NCBI GenBank assembly: GCA_021296435.1
Contig: JAGWAK010000086.1
Location: 1 to 9,123 of the forward strand
Reading direction: 5' to 3'
DNA from: Acidimicrobiia bacterium
Lineage (GTDB): Bacteria > Actinomycetota > Acidimicrobiia > Acidimicrobiales > CATQHL01
DNA length: 9,123 nt
The translations under genes were made by a program, and so were the position numbers. Shown here one piece after another: positions 1 through 6,061 of the stretch. The notes under the pieces were generated by a model that did not search any database, was not told where the DNA came from, and was given only the letters and a program-made list of their open reading frames with translations. How positions within the stretch are numbered: the stretch's first letter is position 1; each line of letters begins with the position of its first letter.

Positions 1-157
1 TTCCGGGAGCGACGTGCCGTGCGCAGAAGTGATACGCGTCTCGCGAATCCGACGTGCACCCGCAGGCGGTTTTCCCCGCCGCTGCCGTGCGGCTCCGGCC
101 CTCCGTTCGCGCCGCACGCCCTCCGTGCCGCGGTCCGGCGTCGGAGATAATTGGCGC
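1..157. other. Left-edge segment upstream of the first operon; no confident gene
   Basis: No recognisable protein is seen here. A reading frame open from base 1 ends in TAA at 148-150, only 7 nt before the GTG start at 158, so it could be the C-terminus of an upstream gene in the same operon. Another + frame ends in TGA at 30-32 and could equally be such a tail. Both translations are short. The first is Arg/Pro-rich with weaker third-position GC than the neighbouring genes, so neither is called. A GATAAT hexamer lies at 146-151 but is too close to the start to serve as a convincing -10 box. Whether the downstream operon begins here or continues from the left cannot be decided. Confidence 0.4.
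143..146 (+). promoter_or_regulatory. Ribosome binding site that fixes the start of the Gfo/Idh/MocA gene
   Basis: GGAG lies 11 nt before the GTG at 158. The spacing is slightly long, but this is the only purine-rich site next to a start codon just ahead of the first Rossmann strand. It supports a start at 158 rather than at the first in-frame GTG at 14. Confidence 0.5.
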
Positions 158-1138
158 GTGCCGACACCGGTGCGGATCGTCCATCTGGGATGCGGATTCA
201 TCACGGGGGTGCACAGTTGCCACCTGCGCCGCTGCCGCCGCGACATCCTCTCGGGCTACGCCAGCCGCGACGGGGACCGGGCCGAGGCCTTCCGGCGGCG
301 GTACGGCGGGTTTCGCAGCTACGGCGGCTACGAGGCTGCCCTCGCCGACCGGGACGTCGAGGCGGTCGTCATTGCGGTGCCGCCGCGCTGGCACCTCGAC
401 CTCACGCTGCGGGCGCTCGACGCCGGCAAGCACGTCCTGGTCGAGAAGCCGGCCTTTTTCACGCTGGACGACTACCGGCAGGCGTGCGCCGCCCGGGACC
501 GGGCGGGACGCGTCGTGGTCGTCGGCGAGAACGACCACTACAAGCCCCTGGCCGTGTGCCTGCGGCGCCTGCTGCGGCAGGAGGCCATCGGCGAGATGGT
601 CTTCGCCCAGTTCAACACGCTGGCGCGGCGGCTGAAGGCCGCCGACGACTGGCGCAACGACGAGCAGCTCGCCGGCGGCGACGCGTTCTTCGAGGAGGGC
701 ATCCACTGGCTGCACCTGGCCAACAGCCTGGGCCCCGCCATCACGTCGGCGCGCGGCTACCGGCCGCGGCCGTCGCGCCGCGGTCCGGATACGCGCGCCA
801 AGAGCATGCTGGCCGCCTTCACCTACGACAACGGCGCGGTCGGCACGCTGTACTACTCGCGCGAGGTGCCCTCGCTGCTGCGCGGGCTCCGTCTCTCGAA
901 GCTCTTCGGCCGCCGCGGCATCATCACCTTCGAGTCCAACGGCGCCTTCGTGCTCGTGCGCGGCCGCGGGCGGCCGCGCCTGCTGTGGCCCGGGGTGCGC
1001 GACATCCGCGGCTACCGCGCGATGTACCGCGACTTCGCGGCGGCGATCCGTACGGGCCGCGTGCCGGAGATGAGCCTGGAGGCAGGCATGGCGGACCAGC
1101 GCCTGATGGAACAGATCTGCGCGCCCGCCGCCCGCTAG
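158..1138 (+). CDS. Gfo/Idh/MocA family NAD(P)-dependent oxidoreductase
   Basis: This is a cytoplasmic dehydrogenase of 326 aa, near the short end of a family that usually runs 330-400. The N-terminal Rossmann domain opens with V-R-I-V-H-L-G-C-G-F-I (residues 5-15). Strand 2 ends in A-S-R-D (35-38); an S-R pair there often goes with NADP(H), which is inference. The family E-K-P motif is at 96-98 with the presumed catalytic Lys97. The C-terminal domain has E-E-G-I-H (179-183), where the more usual form is D-x-G-x-H; His183 is the expected active-site histidine. GTG158 is chosen because the frame upstream of it encodes 48 Arg/Pro-rich residues that precede the Rossmann strand and fit no known extension. 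Its stop is 4 nt before the GMC gene, so the two are probably co-transcribed. Members oxidise or reduce sugars, inositols, sugar nucleotides and other substrates, and the substrate here is unknown. The family call is firm; the reaction is open. Confidence 0.9.
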   Translation: MPTPVRIVHLGCGFITGVHSCHLRRCRRDILSGYASRDGDRAEAFRRRYGGFRSYGGYEAALADRDVEAVVIAVPPRWHLDLTLRALDAGKHVLVEKPAFFTLDDYRQACAARDRAGRVVVVGENDHYKPLAVCLRRLLRQEAIGEMVFAQFNTLARRLKAADDWRNDEQLAGGDAFFEEGIHWLHLANSLGPAITSARGYRPRPSRRGPDTRAKSMLAAFTYDNGAVGTLYYSREVPSLLRGLRLSKLFGRRGIITFESNGAFVLVRGRGRPRLLWPGVRDIRGYRAMYRDFAAAIRTGRVPEMSLEAGMADQRLMEQICAPAAR

Positions 1139-1142
1139 AACC

Positions 1143-2669
1143 GTGCCCGGCGACTACACCTGCGACCTGATCATCATCGGCTCCGGCGCCGGCGGCGGCA
1201 CGCTGGCGCGGGCGCTGGCGTCCACCGGGGCGCACATCCTGATCGTGGAGCGGGGCGACTTCGTCCCCCGCGAGCCGCAGAACTGGGATCCCGCCGCCGT
1301 GTGGAAGGCGCTGCGCTACCGCACGACGGAGCGCTGGCTGGACGCCGCAGGCCGCGAGTTCCGCCCGTACATGCACTACTGCGTGGGCGGCAACACGAAG
1401 TTCTGGGGCAGCGTGCTGTACCGGCTGCGGAAGGCGGACTTCGAGGCCACCGAGCACGCCGACGGGATCTCCCCCCCCTGGCCGATCGACTACGAGACCC
1501 TCGCGCCGTACTACGACCGCGCGGAGCGGCTGTACGAGGTGCACGGCGAGCGGGGCCCGGACCCGACCGAGCCGCCGCGCGGCCCCTTTCCCCACCCGCC
1601 GATTCCGCACGCCGACGGGATCGCGGAGGTGGTCGAGCGGCTCCGGGCGCAGGGCCTGCATCCCTCGCCCCTGCCCCTCGGCCTGCTGGATCCGGGGACG
1701 CCGGGCGGCTGCATCCTCTGCAACACGTGCAACTCGTTCCCCTGCCAGCGGCACGCCAAGAGCGAGGCGGAGAGCTGCTGCGTCCGTCCCCTGCTCGCGC
1801 GGGACAACGTGACGCTGTGGACCAACGCGCGCGCCCGGCGGCTGCTCACCGATGCAGCCGGCCGGCGGATCGCGGCGGTGGAGATCGAGCGCGGCGGGAC
1901 GATCGTCCGCGCACGGGCGCCGCTGGTGGCGGTCGCGTGCGGCGCGGTCAACTCGGCGGCGCTGCTGCTCCGCTCGGCGAGCGACAAGCATCCCCGCGGC
2001 GTGGCCAACTCCTCCGGCCTGGTGGGCAAGCGCTACATGGCCCACCTGGCCACCATGATGCAGGGCTTCCACCCGTTGCGGCGCAACCACGCGGTGTTCC
2101 AGAAGACGGTGGCGATCAACGACTTCTACCTGCGCGGCCCGGATACCGACTATCCGCTCGGGCAGATCCAGTCCCAGGGCCGCACCCACGGCGTGATGGC
2201 GCAGACCGTCGTGCCCTGGATACCGCTGTGGGCGTACGACGCCTGGGTCGCGCGCGGCATGGACTGGCTGGCGCTGACCGAGGACCTCCCGCGGCGGGAC
2301 AACCGCGTCACCGTCGAACCGGACGGCCGCATCCGCCTGCGCTACCGGCCCGACAACCGCGGCGCCCACCGCCGGCTGGTCGCCGAGATGCGGCGCATCC
2401 TGCGCCGCCTGGGCTTCTGGGTGGTGATGCGCCACTCGCACGAGCAGAAGAACACGACGCACCAGTGCGGCACGCTCTGCTTCGGCACGGACCCGCGCGA
2501 TTCGGTCCTCGATCCCTGGTGCCGCGCCCACGACATCGAGAACCTGTTCGTCGTGGACGCGTCCTTCTTTCCGTCCTCGGCCGCCGTCAACCCCGGCCTG
2601 ACCATCGCGGCGCAGGCGCTGCGGGTCGCCGATCACATCGTCGCAACCGACCTAAGGAGAGCCCCGTGA
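1143..2669 (+). CDS. GMC family FAD-dependent oxidoreductase with Cys-rich segment
   Basis: A 508-aa flavoprotein of the glucose-methanol-choline family, of normal length. The FAD dinucleotide motif G-S-G-A-G-G is at 13-18, with the ribose-binding acid Glu36 at the end of strand 2. G-G-N-T-K-F-W-G (82-89) matches the conserved GMC segment that wraps the flavin. The C-terminal domain has T-T-H-Q-C-G-T (438-444) and F-F-P-S-S-A-A-V-N-P-G-L-T (475-487), giving the expected catalytic His440/Asn483 pair. Unusual is a cluster C190-x2-C193-x2-C196-x4-C201, followed by C212-C213, between the FAD and substrate domains. It may bind a metal or Fe-S cluster or form disulfides. No signal peptide is seen. 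GTG1143 has no clear Shine-Dalgarno sequence and sits 4 nt after the previous stop, so translation is probably coupled. The stop overlaps the VOC start. Likely it oxidises an alcohol or sugar hydroxyl; substrate and electron acceptor are unknown. Confidence 0.93.
   Translation: MPGDYTCDLIIIGSGAGGGTLARALASTGAHILIVERGDFVPREPQNWDPAAVWKALRYRTTERWLDAAGREFRPYMHYCVGGNTKFWGSVLYRLRKADFEATEHADGISPPWPIDYETLAPYYDRAERLYEVHGERGPDPTEPPRGPFPHPPIPHADGIAEVVERLRAQGLHPSPLPLGLLDPGTPGGCILCNTCNSFPCQRHAKSEAESCCVRPLLARDNVTLWTNARARRLLTDAAGRRIAAVEIERGGTIVRARAPLVAVACGAVNSAALLLRSASDKHPRGVANSSGLVGKRYMAHLATMMQGFHPLRRNHAVFQKTVAINDFYLRGPDTDYPLGQIQSQGRTHGVMAQTVVPWIPLWAYDAWVARGMDWLALTEDLPRRDNRVTVEPDGRIRLRYRPDNRGAHRRLVAEMRRILRRLGFWVVMRHSHEQKNTTHQCGTLCFGTDPRDSVLDPWCRAHDIENLFVVDASFFPSSAAVNPGLTIAAQALRVADHIVATDLRRAP
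2654..2659 (+). promoter_or_regulatory. Strong ribosome binding site of the VOC gene inside the GMC gene end
   Basis: AAGGAG lies 6 nt before GTG2666 and within the last codons of the GMC gene. With the GTGA overlap at 2666-2669 it fixes the start and points to coupled translation. Confidence 0.8.
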
Positions 2670-3178
2670 AGGTCCGATCGTTCAGCCACACCGGCATCAC
2701 CGTGTCCGACTTCAACGCGGCCGTGAAGTTCTACTGGGAGGTCTTCGGCTGCCCCCTGGTGGGCGTCTCGGACGCGCCCGTCGAGCGGGTGCGCGGCTTC
2801 TTCGGCGTCGACGCCGAGGCGCCGTCGTGCAAGATCGGGTGGATCCGCGTCCCGGGCGGCGCGGTCATCGAGATATGCCAGCCGCCGATCGAGGTGCGCT
2901 GGAACCGGATCGGCCCGACCCACATCTGCTTCAACGTGCGCAACACGCAGCGGTGGTACGACTACCTCGTCGCCAAGGGCGTGGAATGCGTCTGCCCGCC
3001 GGAGCGCTCGCCCCGCGGCCACACGCTGTTCTTCGTCCGCGATCCCGACGGCAACCTGATCGAGCTGACCGATCTCGGCTACATGCACCACGTGCTGGCC
3101 TGGCTCGGCCCGCTGGGCGGCTTCCTGTTTCGCCGCGGGATGTACAGGCGCTACTACGAGGTCAAGGAGCAGATCTGA
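2666..3178 (+). CDS. VOC (glyoxalase/dioxygenase fold) family metalloenzyme
   Basis: A 170-aa protein of the vicinal oxygen chelate superfamily with two beta-alpha-beta-beta-beta modules. All four metal-ligand positions of the fold appear occupied: His8 (S-H-T-G-I-T-V-S-D), Glu69 (I-E-I), His86 (T-H-I-C-F-N-V) and Glu133 (D-P-D-G-N-L-I-E-L). The complete set suggests an active divalent-metal enzyme (isomerase, epimerase, lyase or dioxygenase) rather than a binding-only relative; which reaction is unknown. Typical single-domain members end soon after the last ligand, near 130-140 aa. Here about 30 further residues follow, with a hydrophobic stretch (143-154) and a basic, aromatic tail (156-164: R-R-G-M-Y-R-R-Y-Y). 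The start codon overlaps the GMC stop by 4 nt, and the gene closes the operon. It most likely acts on the product of one of the two upstream oxidoreductases. Confidence 0.9.
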   Translation: MKVRSFSHTGITVSDFNAAVKFYWEVFGCPLVGVSDAPVERVRGFFGVDAEAPSCKIGWIRVPGGAVIEICQPPIEVRWNRIGPTHICFNVRNTQRWYDYLVAKGVECVCPPERSPRGHTLFFVRDPDGNLIELTDLGYMHHVLAWLGPLGGFLFRRGMYRRYYEVKEQI

Positions 3179-3324
3179 CGGCTGGCGAGGGCGACCCAGG
3201 CGTGGTGAAGAGTCGGCTGCGACTCCTCGCCCGACGAAGGCTCGCGCAGGCTCCGGCGTGCGGCGCGCCGCCTCACAGCCACCGGTAGCGCGGCGATCGG
3301 CGGCCGGCCGCGCGGCGCGCACGC
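3179..3324. other. Convergent intergenic spacer rich in inverted repeats
   Basis: No gene is seen between the converging VOC and amidohydrolase genes. The spacer holds nested inverted repeats at 3184-3231 (listed separately) and two perfect 12-bp GC palindromes at 3260-3271 and 3300-3311. There is no U-tract, so a classic Rho-independent terminator is not obvious. Some of the palindromes may simply reflect high GC. Confidence 0.5.
3184..3231. repeat. Nested inverted repeats, possible terminator or dispersed repeat
   Basis: The inner hairpin is GAGTCG (3210-3215), loop GCTG, CGACTC (3220-3225). An outer pair GGCGAGG (3184-3190) and CCTCGCC (3225-3231) encloses it, sharing one base with the inner stem. 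It starts 6 nt after the VOC stop, where a transcript end is expected. No T-run follows, so termination would need Rho or another factor. It could also be a unit of a genome-wide intergenic repeat. Confidence 0.4.
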
Positions 3325-4545
3325 CTACCGCGCGACGTTCCTGAAGACGACGCCGCCCTTCATGACGAAGCGCACGTCCCGCATCGCGGCGATGTCTTCC
3401 AGCGGATTGCCGGCGACGGCGATGAGGTCGGCTTCGTAGCCCGCGCGCACGGTTCCGATTCGATCGGCGAGCCCGAGCGACTCGGCGGCCAGCGAGGCGG
3501 CCGAGACGATCGCGTCCAGCGCGTCCTGCCCGCCGTCGCGGACCCGGTAGACGAGCTCCTCGGCATTGCGCCCGTGGGCGCCGGCCACCGCGTCGGTCCC
3601 GTAGACCACGCGCACGCCGCCGTGGGCCAGCGTGCGGCGGAAGGTGTCGTAGCCGACGACGCGCGCCTCCTCCATCAGCGCGAAGCCTTCCTCCGTGTAG
3701 TTGCCCAGGCCGATGAACCGCGGCTTGTGCTCGAAGTAGTTGGCCCACAGCGATCCGACGTGCGGGTCGAGGTACGTGCCGCGCTCGGCCATGAGCTCGA
3801 TCGTCGTATCGTCGTAGCGGTTGCCGTGCTCGATGCCGCCGCAGCCCGCCTCGACGGTGGCCGTCACGCCGTCGGTCCCGTAGGCATGGACCACGGTGCG
3901 CAAGCCCAGCGCCGCGGCCTCGCCGCAGACGGCCCGCAACTGCTCCCCGGTCATCACCAGTCCGCCGCCCTCGCGGATGCTCGCGGAGGCGAAGACCTTC
4001 ACCACGTCGGCTCCGTCGGCCGCCAGCGCGCGCACGAAGGCCCGGATGTCGTCGGGCGAGCCGGTGCCGGCGGTGACGGGCCGCAGCGAGGTCAGCACCC
4101 GCGGTCCGGGCAACGTCCCGCGGGCGATGGCGTCGCGCAGGTCGCGGTCCAGGGGGCTGCCCAGGCTCTGCACCGTGGTGAAGCCCGCCATCAGGGTGGC
4201 GTAGGCGTTCTCCGCGGCATGGAGAATCGTCCGGGCCGGCGTCTCCTCCGGATCGTCGTGGGTGCGTCCGTCGGCGTCGAAGTGCGCCGTCAGGTGCACG
4301 TGCGTGTCGATCAGGCCCGGCAACACCGTCAGCGCCGACAGGTCGTAGGTGGCGCGGGCGCCGCCCCCGCCGGCGCTCACGTCCGTGATCCGCGCCCCCT
4401 GCACGGTGATCGTCACGCCCTCGCGCACGCCGCCAGCGCCATCGATCAGTCGGCCGGCGCGAATGGTGACGGGAATCTCCTGGCCCAGGGCGGCCGGCGC
4501 CGCAACCAGCAGACCGAGAGCGAGCAACAGGAAGCGAGTGATCAT
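3325..4545 (-). CDS. Secreted metal-dependent amidohydrolase (COG1228 / imidazolonepropionase-like)
   Basis: A 406-aa hydrolase of the amidohydrolase superfamily with a Sec signal peptide (M-I-T-R-F then a Leu/Ala core, residues 1-21, ending A-L-G), so it is probably periplasmic or secreted. A small N-terminal beta domain (about 24-75) leads into the TIM barrel. The binuclear metal site looks complete: D-T-H-V-H with His82 and His84, Lys183 (V-V-K-V-F-A, likely carboxylated), His220 (V-V-H-A-Y-G), His240 (G-I-E-H-G-N) and Asp318 (G-T-D-A). The end returns to the beta domain (G-Y-E-A-D-L-I-A-V-A-G-N-P-L, 369-382). Relatives cleave Xaa-Pro or Xaa-Arg dipeptides, imidazolonepropionate and other cyclic amides; the substrate is not predictable. 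ATG4545 is preferred because GGAGGA lies 5 nt upstream and the signal peptide starts there. The same frame stays open to 4758 but would run into the divergent gene. It is transcribed away from the epoxide hydrolase across a shared 151-bp spacer. Confidence 0.93.
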   Translation of the reverse strand: MITRFLLLALGLLVAAPAALGQEIPVTIRAGRLIDGAGGVREGVTITVQGARITDVSAGGGGARATYDLSALTVLPGLIDTHVHLTAHFDADGRTHDDPEETPARTILHAAENAYATLMAGFTTVQSLGSPLDRDLRDAIARGTLPGPRVLTSLRPVTAGTGSPDDIRAFVRALAADGADVVKVFASASIREGGGLVMTGEQLRAVCGEAAALGLRTVVHAYGTDGVTATVEAGCGGIEHGNRYDDTTIELMAERGTYLDPHVGSLWANYFEHKPRFIGLGNYTEEGFALMEEARVVGYDTFRRTLAHGGVRVVYGTDAVAGAHGRNAEELVYRVRDGGQDALDAIVSAASLAAESLGLADRIGTVRAGYEADLIAVAGNPLEDIAAMRDVRFVMKGGVVFRNVAR

Positions 4546-4550
4546 TGCGA

Positions 4551-4556
4551 TCCTCC
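4551..4556 (-). promoter_or_regulatory. Ribosome binding site fixing the amidohydrolase start
   Basis: On the - strand GGAGGA lies 5 nt before ATG4545. It decides for the short form with an N-terminal signal peptide over the longer open frame. Confidence 0.8.
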
Positions 4557-4585
4557 GGTATGGCGGATACGAGTATGTTCCGGCG

Positions 4586-4600
4586 GCGTGGATTCCACGC
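4586..4600. promoter_or_regulatory. 15-bp perfect palindrome in divergent spacer, candidate operator
   Basis: GCGTGGATTCCACGC is a perfect inverted repeat with 7-bp arms and a 1-nt centre. It lies 41 nt from the amidohydrolase start and 97 nt from the epoxide hydrolase start, and it overlaps the expected -35 region of the candidate rightward promoter. Its size and place fit a dimeric repressor or activator site controlling one or both genes. No regulator gene is seen in the window, so its function is inferred. Confidence 0.45.
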
Positions 4601-4617
4601 GCGCCCGAATGTATAAC
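4589..4617 (+). promoter_or_regulatory. Candidate promoter of the epoxide hydrolase gene
   Basis: TATAAC (4612-4617) is a 5/6 match to the -10 consensus in one of the few A/T-rich spots of the window. The hexamer 17 nt upstream (TGGATT, 4589-4594) matches the -35 box poorly and lies in the palindrome, as in an activator-dependent or repressor-controlled promoter. The transcript would carry a leader of about 70 nt. On the opposite strand CATACT (4577-4572) is a weak -10 candidate for the amidohydrolase. Confidence 0.4.
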
Positions 4618-4643
4618 AGATGGGACACGGTCAGACCCACGCA

Positions 4644-4679
4644 GCCGAGGCAGCGCGTCCGCGGCGGCCGAGGCGCCGC
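4644..4679 (+). repeat. Leader repeats and hairpin before the epoxide hydrolase
   Basis: GCCGAGGC occurs twice (4644-4651 and 4667-4674), inside a 16-bp unit that matches at 13 of 16 bases. A stem GCGGCG (4661-4666) / CGCCGC (4674-4679) with a 7-nt loop ends 5 nt before the GGAG ribosome binding site (4685-4688). It could modulate translation, but such GC stems also arise by chance here. Confidence 0.3.
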
Positions 4680-4696
4680 ACCACGGAGATGAAGCG

Positions 4697-5998
4697 ATGA
4701 CCACACGTACGCAGACGACAGAGACGACCGATCGAGGCGCCGTCACCCGCCGCCGCATGATGCAGGGAGTGGGCGCCGTCCTCGGATCCGCGGCGGTCCT
4801 GCGCGAGCTGCCGGCGGAGACGTTGGCGGCCCCGTCCGCGGCCGTTGCGCAGGCCGCGTCCGTGGGCCCCTACGACCCGGACTGGCTGCCCCCGGGGGTC
4901 CGCTCGCGCTTCGTCCACGGCGTCAACGGGCTCACGATGCACGTGCTCGAGGCCGGCTTCGAGACCGGCGACCGCCCGGCCCTGCTCCTGCTGCACGGCT
5001 TCCCCGAGCTCGGCTACAGCTGGCGGCACGTGATGGCGCCGCTGGCGGCGGCCGGCTATCACGTCATCGCGCCGGATCAGCGCGGCTACGGCCGCACCAC
5101 CGGCTGGAGCGCGGACTACGACGGCGACCTGCGGCCGTTCAGCCGCATGAACGCCGTGCGCGACGCGCTCGCGCTCGTGTCGGCGTTCGGCTACCGCACC
5201 GTGGACGCCGTCATCGGCCACGACTTCGGCTCCCCGATCGCCGCCTGGTGCGCCGTGGCCCGGCCGGACGTCTTCCGGGCGGTGGCCCTGATGAGCGCCC
5301 CGTTCGGGGGCACGCCGTCGTTCCCGTTCGACACCGCCGACGACGGTCCGCAGGCCGCCGCGTCCGAGCCCGACATCTACGAGGAGCTGGCGCGCCTGCC
5401 CCGCCCCCGCAAGCACTACCAGCGCTACTACCGGACGCGCGAGGCGAATCCCGACATGTGGCGCGCCCCGCAGGGCGTCCACGCGTTCCTGCGCGCCTAC
5501 TACCACCACAAGAGCGCCGACTGGGCCGCGAACCGTCCCCGCCGGCTGGCCGCGTGGACGGCCCCCGAGGTCGCGCAGATGCCGACCTACTACATCATGG
5601 ACCTCGACATGGGGATGGCCGAGACGGTCGCCCGCGAGATGCCGACGGCCGCCGAGATCGCCGCCAACCGCTGGCTGCCGGACGACGAGCTGCGCGTCTA
5701 CAGCACGGAGTACGAGCGCAACGGGTTCCAGGGCGGCCTGCAGTGGTACCGGTCCGGCGTCATCACCGACGAGCCGCTGACCTTCGCGGGCCGCACCATC
5801 GACATCCCGTCGCTGTTCATCGGCGGCGCGAGCGACTGGGGCGTCTACCAGCGCCCGGGCTCGTTCGAGCGGATGCAGGCGAGCGCCTGCACCGACTTTC
5901 GCGGCGCGCACCTGCTCGACGGCGCCGGCCACTGGGTGCAGCAGGAGCAGCCCGAGGAGACCGTCCGCCTGCTGCTGGAGTTCCTGCGGGAAGCGTGA
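4697..5998 (+). CDS. Tat-exported alpha/beta-hydrolase, epoxide hydrolase type
   Basis: A 433-aa alpha/beta-hydrolase expected to open epoxides to diols through an aspartyl ester. The oxyanion motif H-G-F-P is at 100-103. The nucleophile elbow G-H-D-F-G (174-178) carries Asp176, with acid Asp380 (G-A-S-D-W) and base His412 (G-A-G-H-W). Both lid tyrosines are recognisable: Tyr244 in Y-Q-R-Y-Y and Tyr351 in G-F-Q-G-G-L-Q-W-Y-R, equivalent to the ring-opening pair of soluble epoxide hydrolase. The nucleophile elbow has Phe where Trp is usual (G-H-D-W-G). The N-terminus has T-R-R-R-M-M (17-22), a hydrophobic stretch and Ala-rich cleavage sites near 45-55, a twin-arginine signal, so the folded enzyme is probably exported. 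Excluding the signal it is still longer than the usual 290-330 aa because of a large cap. ATG4697 has GGAG 8 nt upstream. It is divergent from the amidohydrolase and followed after 63 nt by an exported orphan. Confidence 0.92.
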   Translation: MTTRTQTTETTDRGAVTRRRMMQGVGAVLGSAAVLRELPAETLAAPSAAVAQAASVGPYDPDWLPPGVRSRFVHGVNGLTMHVLEAGFETGDRPALLLLHGFPELGYSWRHVMAPLAAAGYHVIAPDQRGYGRTTGWSADYDGDLRPFSRMNAVRDALALVSAFGYRTVDAVIGHDFGSPIAAWCAVARPDVFRAVALMSAPFGGTPSFPFDTADDGPQAAASEPDIYEELARLPRPRKHYQRYYRTREANPDMWRAPQGVHAFLRAYYHHKSADWAANRPRRLAAWTAPEVAQMPTYYIMDLDMGMAETVAREMPTAAEIAANRWLPDDELRVYSTEYERNGFQGGLQWYRSGVITDEPLTFAGRTIDIPSLFIGGASDWGVYQRPGSFERMQASACTDFRGAHLLDGAGHWVQQEQPEETVRLLLEFLREA

Positions 5999-6025
5999 CG
6001 GCCGACCGCCGCCCCGGCCTATAAT
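5995..6025 (+). promoter_or_regulatory. Candidate promoter of the exported orphan gene
   Basis: TATAAT (6020-6025) is a perfect -10 consensus, a rare sequence in this GC-rich window. GTGACG (5995-6000) matches the -35 consensus at 4 of 6 bases with a 19-nt spacer and overlaps the stop codon of the epoxide hydrolase. Transcription would begin about 30 nt before the ATG at 6062, so this gene may be transcribed independently of the preceding one. Confidence 0.55.
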
Positions 6026-6061
6026 CGATCCGCTTCCCGTTCCGTCCCCAAGGAGGATCAG

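Noticed and set aside
14..157. 48-residue N-terminal extension of the Gfo/Idh/MocA protein starting at GTG14
   Set aside because: The extension is Arg/Pro-rich, has no signal or domain features, and lies before a normal Rossmann start that has its own GTG and GGAG.
924..2636. 570-codon - strand frame opposite the GMC gene
   Set aside because: It is antisense to a gene with full GMC motifs and shows no domain of its own.
3300..3311. 12-bp palindrome GCGGCCGGCCGC as a recombination or attachment site
   Set aside because: Short GC palindromes are frequent in this composition, and there is no integrase, direct duplication or tRNA next to it.
4546..4758. Longer amidohydrolase starting at 4758
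   Set aside because: It would overlap the divergent epoxide hydrolase gene and bury the signal peptide 71 residues inside. The GGAGGA site and signal peptide both support 4545.
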